From positions 1-64,000 of the forward strand of contig JANRIC010000178.1 of NCBI GenBank assembly GCA_033765345.1: DNA of 64,000 bases, read 5' to 3'. This document shows positions 16,496 to 23,949 of the stretch, piece by piece; the stretch's first letter is position 1; every line of letters starts with the position of its first letter. Under the pieces are notes generated by a model. The model saw nothing but the letters and a program-made list of their open reading frames with translations. It did not search any database and was not told the DNA's origin. The stretch comes from JANRIC01 sp033765345. GTDB lineage: Bacteria; Bacteroidota; Bacteroidia; Cytophagales; Microscillaceae. The translations under genes and the position numbers were made by a program.

Positions 16496-16530
16496 CTTGA
16501 AAATCCCCCAAACATTCATTATATTTGGTA
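16496..16530 (+). promoter_or_regulatory. Toxin-antitoxin promoter block, copy 3
   Basis: CTTGAAAATCCCCCAAAC then ATTCATTATATTTG, matching copy 1 except the last positions (GGTA for GATA); -7 box at 16520-16527, 24 nt before the ATG at 16552. Confidence 0.7.
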
Positions 16531-16551
16531 GAAATTGTATGAGAAGACGCC

Positions 16552-16785
16552 ATGACTACACAAGAGCAACTAAGACAAAGAATTATTCATAAAATAGAGA
16601 AGCTTCCAGACGACAAATTAAACTCATTGGAGTTATATATCAATACATTGGAGCAAGAAAACCAGGCTAAGGCTGAAATCCTATCGTTTGCCGGAATTTT
16701 TAGAGATTTGGATCAGGAAGTGATAAACGAACTAACGATTCACTTACACGAAAATCGCCTCAAAGGAATTACAAAGGTGGAATAA
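16552..16785 (+). CDS. Antitoxin-like protein with a broken toxin partner
   Basis: A 77-residue acidic helical protein (QLRQRIIHKIEKLPDDKLNSLELYINTLEQ, then AEILSFAGIFRDLDQEVINELTIHL, ending ENRLKGITKVE). The layout (helical dimerisation part, short toxin-binding tail) and the promoter block match antitoxins of PIN toxins in this phylum. The expected toxin begins 2 nt downstream but is truncated after 16 codons. It is therefore an orphan antitoxin, which could still neutralise related toxins or act as a regulator. Confidence 0.7.
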   Translation: MTTQEQLRQRIIHKIEKLPDDKLNSLELYINTLEQENQAKAEILSFAGIFRDLDQEVINELTIHLHENRLKGITKVE

Positions 16786-16786
16786 A

Positions 16787-16889
16787 TTGAAAACAGCACT
16801 GCTAGACACAGACCCTTTCGTATTTTTTGAATGGTGATGTACAAATTGCTCTTAAAGTACAAAACTGCTATTTACTCAACCCAATCTAA
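16787..16889 (+). pseudogene. Truncated PIN-toxin gene remnant
   Basis: From TTG at 16787 the frame reads LKTALLDTDPFVFFEW and stops at 16835-16837. ALLDTD plus a hydrophobic stretch is the typical first strand of a VapC toxin. A second frame from 16830 gives NGDVQIALKVQN and stops at 16889, so one frameshift and loss of about 100 residues would explain the region. The catalytic residues beyond the first Asp are absent. Confidence 0.6.
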
Positions 16890-17821
16890 GGCATACAACA
16901 TTTTTTGTATTTTTTCCCCGAACCGCAGGGGCAAGGAGCATTTCGGTTGATTTTAGTAGCCTGTGTGGGGTCATAGATTTTATACAATTTTTCCGAAGTA
17001 TCCTCTAGAACAGCGTTTTCAAAGATAGAGCCCCAAGAATCTTCGTCTTCTGAATCTTCTTTGGGAGTAAAGTGGTCTTGAAGTTTTTCGTAGTGACTCT
17101 CCCAATTTTCACGGGTTTGGGAGAAAGCAAGATCCGAAGCATTCTTATCAGTTTCTTCTACCATAAGGTTGATTGATGCCTGAGTTTCCTTGGCCAAACT
17201 TTTATATAACCAGGAGTCACGTATATTGGCAAGAAAGTTGGCTTCTTTTAGAATTTTCTCAAGAGCAGGTTTAAAAACTATAAACTTAGGATGTCGCAGA
17301 TGTATAATTAAAGCCTCTTTCCAATAAAAATTCTTATCGTGCAACAAATTAAGAATACGCTCCTGATATTTCTCGGGATCAAGAAAATAAAAACAATCAA
17401 AAAGAAAAAGAGAGGGAAGATCGGATCTTCCTATGAGGGCATCTTCAATAGCATGAAAAAAATTTTCGATAGCTTCCTCACCAAAGGTTTCACAGAGTTT
17501 ACCAACCAGATAGCCACACTGTTCGCTCAAAAAATCCATTTCAAAATCTGCTTCTACAAACAATTGAATTATAACATCTACCAATCGGATATCCAAGTGA
17601 TTTTCAGCCACAATAGCATACCAAAGAGGTATATCTAAGTACATACCTTCTTCCTCATCAAAGAAGACGTCTTTGTAAGCGTTTTTGAGGGCGAAAATAA
17701 TTTTTTCCAGGATTTCTTCATCTGGTCCATAATTATATAAAAATTTAATGGCTTCCATAGGTATTCCCACAGAAGGGTTTTCAAGGATAGTAAAGGCCTC
17801 TTGTTTAGATAGAATTTGCAT
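16886..17821 (-). CDS. SEC-C motif protein with helical-repeat N-terminus
   Basis: A 311-residue cytoplasmic protein. The C-terminal 21 residues carry the SEC-C zinc motif (APCPCGSGKKYKKCC), a Cys-x-Cys-x8-Cys-Cys zinc knuckle found at the end of SecA and many stand-alone proteins. The N-terminal 230 residues are acidic helical repeats resembling DUF1186 (PDEEILEKIIFALKNAYKD, PEKYQERILNLLHD). An acidic linker (PKEDSEDEDSWG) joins the two. Such proteins are presumed to bind ribosomes, SecB or other protein partners through the zinc knuckle. Its stop lies at the end of the toxin remnant, on the opposite strand. Confidence 0.85.
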   Translation of the reverse strand: MQILSKQEAFTILENPSVGIPMEAIKFLYNYGPDEEILEKIIFALKNAYKDVFFDEEEGMYLDIPLWYAIVAENHLDIRLVDVIIQLFVEADFEMDFLSEQCGYLVGKLCETFGEEAIENFFHAIEDALIGRSDLPSLFLFDCFYFLDPEKYQERILNLLHDKNFYWKEALIIHLRHPKFIVFKPALEKILKEANFLANIRDSWLYKSLAKETQASINLMVEETDKNASDLAFSQTRENWESHYEKLQDHFTPKEDSEDEDSWGSIFENAVLEDTSEKLYKIYDPTQATKINRNAPCPCGSGKKYKKCCMP

Positions 17822-17952
17822 GATTACAAAGGGTTTGTTACAAAATTAGTTTAAATTTAATCAATTTTAAATTTGCTATTTTTTTTTCATTTTTTCCTTT
17901 TTTTTGACAAATTTTATTTGTGTATGGTTTTGAATTATACACTTCAAAAAAA

Positions 17953-17984
17953 AAACCGGATTACAACTGTTTGTAATCCGGTTT
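17953..17984 (-). terminator. Intrinsic terminator after adenosylhomocysteinase
   Basis: Arms AAACCGGATTACAA (17953-17966) and TTGTAATCCGGTTT (17971-17984) pair perfectly over 14 bp with a 4-nt loop. On the minus strand the stem is followed by a long T-run, so it terminates the ahcY transcript. Confidence 0.9.
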
Positions 17985-18008
17985 AAAATCATCTACCAAA
18001 GATTTGGA

Positions 18009-19319
18009 TTAGTAACGATAATAATCCGGCTTAAATGGGCCGTCTTGCGTGACGCCGATGTACTCAGCTTGTTCGGCGGTAAGTTCTTCCAATTCTACCC
18101 CAATTTTAGCCAAATGCAAACGAGCTACTTTTTCATCGAGGTGTTTGGGCAGGATGAATACTTCATTGGCGTATTGATCGCTGTTGGTCCAAAGCTCAAT
18201 TTGTGCCAGGGTTTGGTTGGTAAAAGAGTTGGACATCACAAAAGAAGGATGCCCCATCGCACAGCCCAGGTTTACCAGACGACCTTCGGCAAGCACCAGA
18301 ATGTCTTTGCCATCGATGTGATAGAGGTCTACCTGCGGTTTGATGTTGGTTTTGTTTTTGCCATAGTTTTGATTCAACCAAGCCATGTCGATTTCATTGT
18401 CGAAGTGTCCAATATTACAAACAATGGCTTTGTCTTTCATCACTTTAAAATGTTCGCCTGTTACAATATTACAGTTTCCGGTGGCAGTCACAATAATATC
18501 AGCTTCTGGAATAGCGTGAATCATTTTTTTAACCTCAAAACCATCCATAGCAGCCTGCAAAGCACAAATAGGATCAATCTCTGTCACCATTACTCGTACG
18601 CCTGAACCTCTCAAAGAAGCCGCAGAGCCTTTGCCTACATCTCCATAACCAGCAACAACAGCTACTTTTCCGGCAAGCATGATGTCGGTAGCGCGGCGAA
18701 TGGCATCCACTAAAGATTCTTTACAGCCGTATTTATTGTCAAATTTTGACTTGGTCACCGAGTCGTTTACGTTAATCGCAGGCACAGGGAGTGTGCCTTT
18801 ACGCATACGCTCATACAAACGATGTACGCCTGTGGTAGTCTCTTCTGAAATACCTTTGATTTCACTGACCAACTCTGGATGATGATCCAAGACCACATTG
18901 GTAAGGTCACCCCCATCGTCCAAAATCATGTTCAAAGCTTTGCCACCTTCAAAGGCGTAGAGTGTTTGCTCGATCGCCCACTCATATTCTTCTTCGGTCA
19001 TTCCTTTCCAGGCAAATACGGGTATACCAGCCGCCGCAATCGCAGCCGCAGCATGATCCTGGGTAGAAAAAATATTACAGGAAGACCAGCTCACTTCAGC
19101 ACCAAGAGCTGCCAAAGTCTCGATCAAAACGGCTGTCTGAATGGTCATGTGAAGGCATCCGGCAATCCTTGCACCTTTGAGAGGTTGAGATTCTCCATAT
19201 TCTTCGCGTAGAGCCATCAAGCCCGGCATTTCTGCTTCGGCCAGTTGGATTTCTTTACGACCCCAATCAGCAAGGGATATATCCTTAACCTTATAATTTA
19301 CTGCGTCAATCATAATCAA
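18009..19319 (-). CDS. ahcY: Adenosylhomocysteinase (S-adenosylhomocysteine hydrolase)
   Basis: A 436-residue cytoplasmic enzyme that splits S-adenosylhomocysteine into adenosine and homocysteine, recycling the by-product of methylation. Diagnostic features are GARIAGCLHMTIQTAVLIETL (substrate site), SCNIFSTQDHAAAA, DDGGDLT, the NAD-binding GYGDVGKGSAASLRG (about 217-231), NIGHFDNEIDM and the C-terminal PDYYRY that closes the neighbouring subunit's NAD site. Length is normal. The start could be the first Met or the second, two codons later. A promoter (19351-19382) and a strong terminator frame it as a single-gene unit. Several methyltransferase genes lie within 5 kb. Confidence 0.97.
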   Translation of the reverse strand: MIMIDAVNYKVKDISLADWGRKEIQLAEAEMPGLMALREEYGESQPLKGARIAGCLHMTIQTAVLIETLAALGAEVSWSSCNIFSTQDHAAAAIAAAGIPVFAWKGMTEEEYEWAIEQTLYAFEGGKALNMILDDGGDLTNVVLDHHPELVSEIKGISEETTTGVHRLYERMRKGTLPVPAINVNDSVTKSKFDNKYGCKESLVDAIRRATDIMLAGKVAVVAGYGDVGKGSAASLRGSGVRVMVTEIDPICALQAAMDGFEVKKMIHAIPEADIIVTATGNCNIVTGEHFKVMKDKAIVCNIGHFDNEIDMAWLNQNYGKNKTNIKPQVDLYHIDGKDILVLAEGRLVNLGCAMGHPSFVMSNSFTNQTLAQIELWTNSDQYANEVFILPKHLDEKVARLHLAKIGVELEELTAEQAEYIGVTQDGPFKPDYYRY

Positions 19320-19350
19320 TCAAAAATTTTTTATTGTCTTTTTAGATTCG

Positions 19351-19382
19351 CAAAGCTAGGCCATTTATGTCGTAAATTCAAA
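19351..19382 (-). promoter_or_regulatory. Promoter of ahcY
   Basis: Plus-strand CAAAGCTA (19351-19358) is TAnnTTTG on the minus strand and CAAA (19379-19382) is the TTTG -33 element, 20 nt apart, a good Bacteroidota promoter. The ATG is about 32 nt downstream of the -7 box. Confidence 0.6.
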
Positions 19383-19499
19383 GCTCATCCCTGCTATGTA
19401 CTACGATTCAGGGAATAACTCTTTAAAACTTACTTCAAATTTGAATTCGCTTTGAAATCCTTTAATTTGCAGTTTTTAGAGGCTAAACATCTGAATATC

Positions 19500-20411
19500 G
19501 TGAAAAAAATACTCATCACAGGTTCCAATGGGCTTTTGGGTCAAAAGCTTGTACACCTTTTAAATCAGGAACCATACAATACATTATATCAAATTATAGC
19601 AAGTTCAAGAGGAGAAAATAGGGTTTCTGCCTTCCAATCGCTTCATTATGAATCCCTAGATGTAAGCCAGGCCGAAGATGTAAACCGAGTAATCGGTTTA
19701 TTAAAACCGCAGATTATCATTCATACAGCTGCCATGACTCAAGTAGATCAATGTGAGACAGAAAAAGAACTATGTTGGTCTTTGAATGTCAAAGCCGTAG
19801 AAAATCTGATCAATGCTTGTAGAGAGAATAATTCTTTTTTAATACATTTGTCCACCGATTTTATATTCGACGGCGACGACGGACCTTACGATGAAGAAGC
19901 TACTGCCAATCCAGTGAGTTATTATGGAGAAAGCAAACTGGAAGCCGAGAAATTATTACGAGAAAGTGATATTCGATGGGCAATCGTACGTACAGTGCTG
20001 GTGTATGGTATTACTGAAGCAATGAGCAGATCAAATATCATCTTGTGGGTCAAAAAATCATTGGAAGAAGGAAAATCCATTCAGGTGGTAGACGACCAAT
20101 GGCGAACCCCCACTTTGGCAGAAGATCTGGCCTTGGGCTGTGTTTTAATAGCCGATCAAGAAAAAGAAGGTATTTATAACATCTCAGGAAAGGATTTCTT
20201 AAGTCCTTATGAAATGGCTCTGCAAACTGCTGACTTCTTCAACTTGGATAAGTCGCTGATCGTGCGTACCGACGGCTCTAAGTTTAGCCAACCGGCCAAA
20301 AGACCTCCCAAAACAGGCTTTATCATCGAAAAAGCCCGTAGAGAGCTAGGTTATGAGCCACATTCTTTTAAAGAAGGAATCGCTCTCCTCAGCACACAAA
20401 TCGAGATGTGA
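19500..20411 (+). CDS. SDR-family NAD(P) reductase, dTDP-4-dehydrorhamnose reductase (RmlD) type
   Basis: A 303-residue extended short-chain dehydrogenase. I chose GTG 19500 (VKKILITGSNGLLGQKLV) since the Rossmann motif begins there; a TTG 16 codons upstream adds only unrelated residues. Other features are HTAAMTQVDQCE, LSTDFIFDGDDGPYDEE, the YxxxK catalytic pair in YYGESKLEAE, and DDQWRTPTLAEDLA. This matches RmlD-like reductases of nucleotide-sugar synthesis, although stand-alone relatives have other substrates. No other rhamnose genes are adjacent, so the substrate remains uncertain. Confidence 0.82.
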   Translation: MKKILITGSNGLLGQKLVHLLNQEPYNTLYQIIASSRGENRVSAFQSLHYESLDVSQAEDVNRVIGLLKPQIIIHTAAMTQVDQCETEKELCWSLNVKAVENLINACRENNSFLIHLSTDFIFDGDDGPYDEEATANPVSYYGESKLEAEKLLRESDIRWAIVRTVLVYGITEAMSRSNIILWVKKSLEEGKSIQVVDDQWRTPTLAEDLALGCVLIADQEKEGIYNISGKDFLSPYEMALQTADFFNLDKSLIVRTDGSKFSQPAKRPPKTGFIIEKARRELGYEPHSFKEGIALLSTQIEM

Positions 20412-20633
20412 GGTGTCGGCGAGGTGTCAGGTGTCGGCGAGGTGTCGGGTGTCGGGGGCGAGGTGTCAGGTGTTAGTACTAAATATACCCAGATTGAAGT
20501 GATTTGCCTGATTTTCTTGATTGATTAGCTTGATTACTAATGATTTAAAAGCTAAAATCTCGGAAAACCACTTCGGTTTGAGTATAAATAACGTACCTAC
20601 ACCTGACACCCGACACCCGACTCCTGACACCAC
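20407..20633. repeat. Inverted arrays of GGTGTC-type repeats flanking dispersed element B
   Basis: Left array (20407-20474) repeats GAGGTGTCGGC and GGTGTCAGGTGTCGG; right array (20594-20633) is its reverse complement in kind, with CACCTGACACCCGACACCC. Between them sits dispersed element copy B. The two arrays could pair into a long imperfect hairpin with the element in the loop. Confidence 0.7.
20484..20586 (-). mobile_element. Dispersed inverted-repeat element, copy B (short subfamily)
   Basis: 103 bp, reverse orientation. It is identical to copy D (47620-47722) except for one base. Ends are TATACCCAGATTGAAGTG and, reverse complemented, TATACTCAAACCGAAGTG. It contains no frame long enough to be a gene. 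Confidence 0.85.
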
Positions 20634-20647
20634 AAAAATAAAGAAAT

Positions 20648-21433
20648 ATGAAAAAGATAATAAGCTGGGTCATCCGGCACATTCCACGGAAGTATTTACA
20701 ATTGATTAGTCCTTTGGCATTGAGGATACTGGCGGTGTTTTATCGAGGTAATCGGGTAGAATGCCCGATTTGTGAAAGTAGATTTGCGAAATTCTTGCCT
20801 TATGGGCGTGGCAAATCGGCCCGACCCAATGCACTTTGCCCTCGTTGTCAATCCCTGGAAAGACATCGGCTGATTTGGTTATATTTAAAAGATAAAACTG
20901 ATTTTTTTACCCGAAAACAGCATTTTTTACACATTGCTCCCGAAAATTGTTTTATGGAGCGATTCGAGAAAATGCCTCAACTAGAGTATATCACGGCTGA
21001 TCTTGAGTCGCCCCTGGCCAAAGTTAAAATGGACATCCACGAGATGCCCTTTGAAGACAATACTTTTGATGCAGCCATGTGTAATCACGTTTTAGAACAC
21101 GTACATGATGATATTCAGGCAATGCGGGAAATCCATCGAGTGCTCAAGCCAGGAGGTTGGGCAATTCTTCAGGTACCCATGATGAAAGCCGGGCTCAAAG
21201 TTACTTATGAAGATAAGGCTATTACCGAAGCCGCAGAACGATTCAAAGCTTTTGGGCAAGAAGATCATGTGCGTATGTATGGCGAAGATTATGGTAAACG
21301 ATTGCTTTTGGGTGGCTTTGAGGTGAGCGAAGATCGTTATGTACTCGATCTGGATCAGGCTTTAGTGGCTCGTTATGCACTCCCAGGAAAGGAGATTGTT
21401 TATTTTTGTCGTAAAAAAGACACAAAAACTTAA
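20648..21433 (+). CDS. Class I SAM-dependent methyltransferase with N-terminal zinc-ribbon
   Basis: A 261-residue protein. Residues about 38-75 hold CPICESRF ... ALCPRCQSLERHRLIW, a treble-clef/zinc-ribbon common in cell-surface polysaccharide methyltransferases. The Methyltransf_11 core follows: YITADLESPLAKVKMDIHEMPFEDNTFDAAMCNHVLEHVHDD, and EIHRVLKPGGWAILQVPM. The classic glycine-rich motif I is weak, as in this subfamily. The N-terminal 30 residues are basic and amphipathic. Substrate unknown; the neighbouring sugar-nucleotide reductase suggests polysaccharide modification (inference). Confidence 0.82.
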   Translation: MKKIISWVIRHIPRKYLQLISPLALRILAVFYRGNRVECPICESRFAKFLPYGRGKSARPNALCPRCQSLERHRLIWLYLKDKTDFFTRKQHFLHIAPENCFMERFEKMPQLEYITADLESPLAKVKMDIHEMPFEDNTFDAAMCNHVLEHVHDDIQAMREIHRVLKPGGWAILQVPMMKAGLKVTYEDKAITEAAERFKAFGQEDHVRMYGEDYGKRLLLGGFEVSEDRYVLDLDQALVARYALPGKEIVYFCRKKDTKT

Positions 21434-21521
21434 TTTAATCCTTAAATTATTGCGAATAATCTCCCGAAAAAGCGTATTTTTAATCGCATAAAAGACGAAA
21501 AAATTCGTTAAAAAATAAGTT

Positions 21522-22973
21522 ATGAAAAAAATTCTGTATTTTTATATAAAATTTTTGTTAATCCTTGGAAGTACCTCAACTGGGGCACTTGCACAAGAAA
21601 TCCTTACCAAAGAAAAAATATATACCCTCAATAGCAATGAAGTAGTAGCTCACGAAGAAAACTCCCTGGGTTTGTACCAAGATAAAACAAGCTACATTGT
21701 AGTCACCGCAGATGTCAAACAATTCAGCCGAAGTTATCATATCAAAAATCAGACTTTTGGGCCTTATGACCGCCGCCTTGTCGAAAAACCGGTCTTTAAT
21801 ATCAGTAGTTGGGGTTTTATCGATTCCAAAGAAGAAACCAGTGATGTGGTATTCAACGGTCAAAAAATCGGCGTTCATAAAGACCCGCTTTATCCGGTAG
21901 GGCTCAAAGTAGCCGGCAACTCCTGGTCTTATGTACTGATTGATCAATTGGAAGGTACTACCAAAGTAGTCATCAACGGACAAGAATTTGGTCCTTTTAA
22001 TTTTCTCAAAGATTATCATATCAGTGACGACGGTTCTCGCTGGGCAATCATCTACAATGATGAACCTGATAAATTTTATATTCTATTTAATAACGGCAAG
22101 CAAATCGGTCCTTACAAAGATGTTGTCAATTTCCGCTTTTTGGCAGGTAAAGGCAATCGTTGGGTACTGACCGCAGAATTGCCCGGCACACTTCCAAAAA
22201 CTATCGGAAATGAAAATGTGAAGCTGTTCTCTGTAATCACCAATACCGGTGAAGTTGGCACTTTCGAAGAAAAATTGGTAGGTAATTCGGAATATAATTT
22301 TCTTAATTTGCTGAATAAAGGAGAAAATTATGGGCAAGCCGTGGTGCAAAATCAAAAAATCTACTTCCTAGGCAATGACGAACTTTACGGTCCGTACCAA
22401 CAACCTCCCATCTCCATTGATATGGGAGAAGAGTACAACAAATTCAATTATATTGATCCAACCACACGCACATTACATTTCAAAGGAGACGGTATTTTTG
22501 CCAAAAATGTACGAGATTATTTTGTCAGTGCCAGCCGCAAAAGTGTAGCCGTGATCAAAAATGCCGGAAGCGGCAAGGATTCTTTGTATATCAATGACAA
22601 ATATTTTAAAGGCATTTATAATAAAATAGAATACCTTAAGTTTGCTCCCGGAAGTGAAGAATGGGCTCTTTTAAGCAATAACAGTGACGGTACGTATACT
22701 TTACATTTTTCAGACAACCGATCTTTCGGACCTTATCCCATCAATCAAACGCAAGGATTACCAGATGTACTTTTGGGAAAAGATGCAAAAAATTGGGCAT
22801 TTTTTTATCAGGATGCCAAGTCTGGTGAAAATCAACTTTTGGTCAATGATAAAATTCGCAAAGAAGAATTTATCGGACAGGTCGCTTTGGTAAAAGAAGA
22901 CACTCAGGAGTATTTTTCCTGGTTTAGCCTGGATGACCGCACGGTATACCTCAATAAACTTTTACTTGAGTAA
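21522..22973 (+). CDS. Secreted GPY-repeat protein, probable beta-propeller
   Basis: A 483-residue protein with a signal peptide (residues 1-24, ending GALAQ). The rest consists of repeating units of about 45 residues built around NGxxxGPYxxV and SxDGxxWAxI, for example FGPYDRRL, NGQEFGPFNF, DDGSRWAIIYND, NNGKQIGPYKDV, LYGPYQQP, FGPYPINQ. This spacing of strand-forming segments suggests a beta-propeller. I do not recognise a named family; similar proteins seem frequent in Cytophagales (recall). No catalytic residues stand out. The 3' end overlaps the opposing methyltransferase gene by 12 nt. Confidence 0.75.
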   Translation: MKKILYFYIKFLLILGSTSTGALAQEILTKEKIYTLNSNEVVAHEENSLGLYQDKTSYIVVTADVKQFSRSYHIKNQTFGPYDRRLVEKPVFNISSWGFIDSKEETSDVVFNGQKIGVHKDPLYPVGLKVAGNSWSYVLIDQLEGTTKVVINGQEFGPFNFLKDYHISDDGSRWAIIYNDEPDKFYILFNNGKQIGPYKDVVNFRFLAGKGNRWVLTAELPGTLPKTIGNENVKLFSVITNTGEVGTFEEKLVGNSEYNFLNLLNKGENYGQAVVQNQKIYFLGNDELYGPYQQPPISIDMGEEYNKFNYIDPTTRTLHFKGDGIFAKNVRDYFVSASRKSVAVIKNAGSGKDSLYINDKYFKGIYNKIEYLKFAPGSEEWALLSNNSDGTYTLHFSDNRSFGPYPINQTQGLPDVLLGKDAKNWAFFYQDAKSGENQLLVNDKIRKEEFIGQVALVKEDTQEYFSWFSLDDRTVYLNKLLLE

Positions 22974-23873
22974 TTCTACGGTATAAATCAAACTAGAATA
23001 ATTTCCGCTTTTGGCAGCTTGTCTATTAGAGTAATAACCCTCCAAAAAAGACTTCATATATTTCATTCGCCCAAATTGGTATTGATTGCTTAGCAAACTG
23101 ACATAATAAGCATCATAAGGCATGGGAAGCTTTCGGAGGATTTTCATTCGATGCTTTGCTAGGAGTTTTTTCATCGTAACAGGGCTAAAATGATACAAAT
23201 GGCGAGGCACATCATACGCCGCCCAAAATTCTTTGAAAAAACCCGCTTCCCAGCCTTTCAGATTGGGCACAGCAATGACCAGGTTTCCGCCTGGCTTCAC
23301 CATACTTCTTAACCTTTCTAGCGTTTCATCTAGGCGATGTACGTGCTCAAGGACATGCCATAAAGTAATGATATCCAACTGTTTGCCATTAAAATATGGC
23401 TCGAAAATATGCTCCCGAATCTCAGTTTGGGTGATTTGTGCAGCCTGCGCACGGGCTTTTGGGTCAGGCTCCAGCCCCTCAATCTGCCAGCCCCCTAGCA
23501 GACAGGTATGTAAAAAGTCTCCTGTGCCACACCCATAATCGAGTAGTTTTTTGCTGGATTGATCCTGGATTTTTTGGTCTTTTTGCAGGTTGTCGATGAG
23601 TTTAAGCTTGTTTTTTAAAGCTCGTTGGCGTATAAAATGATAGATTTGATTGATCAAACCTTTGCGGGTATTGCTGTGCGAAATATAGGATTCGGACTGA
23701 TAATATTTGGCAATTGAGCCTTCATCCGGGCGCGGATTGGTAAAAGTAAAGCCGCAATGTGTACAATTGACCAAATTAAATTCTTCCTGGGTAACGGTAA
23801 AATCCCGGCAACTCAGGAAGGGTACAAAATCACGATGAAGGCAAACGGGGCATTCCTGTAAAGTCTCGAGCAT
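22962..23873 (-). CDS. Class I SAM-dependent methyltransferase with N-terminal zinc-binding domain
   Basis: 303 residues from ATG 23873 (MLETLQECPVCLHRDF); a start eight codons upstream is possible. CPVC and NCTHCGFTFTNPRPDEG form the N-terminal zinc-binding module of the Methyltransf_13-like group, followed by ISHSNTRKGLINQIYHFIR and the SAM-binding core LLDYGCGTGDFLHTC, EGLEPDPKARAQA, ITLWHVLEHV and MVKPGGNLVIAVPN. These enzymes typically act on cell-surface sugars or lipids. It is the last gene of a minus-strand series with RidA and the FHA-ABC transporter, 76 nt after the latter. Confidence 0.87.
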   Translation of the reverse strand: MLETLQECPVCLHRDFVPFLSCRDFTVTQEEFNLVNCTHCGFTFTNPRPDEGSIAKYYQSESYISHSNTRKGLINQIYHFIRQRALKNKLKLIDNLQKDQKIQDQSSKKLLDYGCGTGDFLHTCLLGGWQIEGLEPDPKARAQAAQITQTEIREHIFEPYFNGKQLDIITLWHVLEHVHRLDETLERLRSMVKPGGNLVIAVPNLKGWEAGFFKEFWAAYDVPRHLYHFSPVTMKKLLAKHRMKILRKLPMPYDAYYVSLLSNQYQFGRMKYMKSFLEGYYSNRQAAKSGNYSSLIYTVELLK

Positions 23874-23949
23874 AGGTATCCTAGTATTTTGGAGCAAAGC
23901 TAGGGATTTTTTTGTATAATTAAGAGGCTATTTTTGAGTTCAAATTTGC

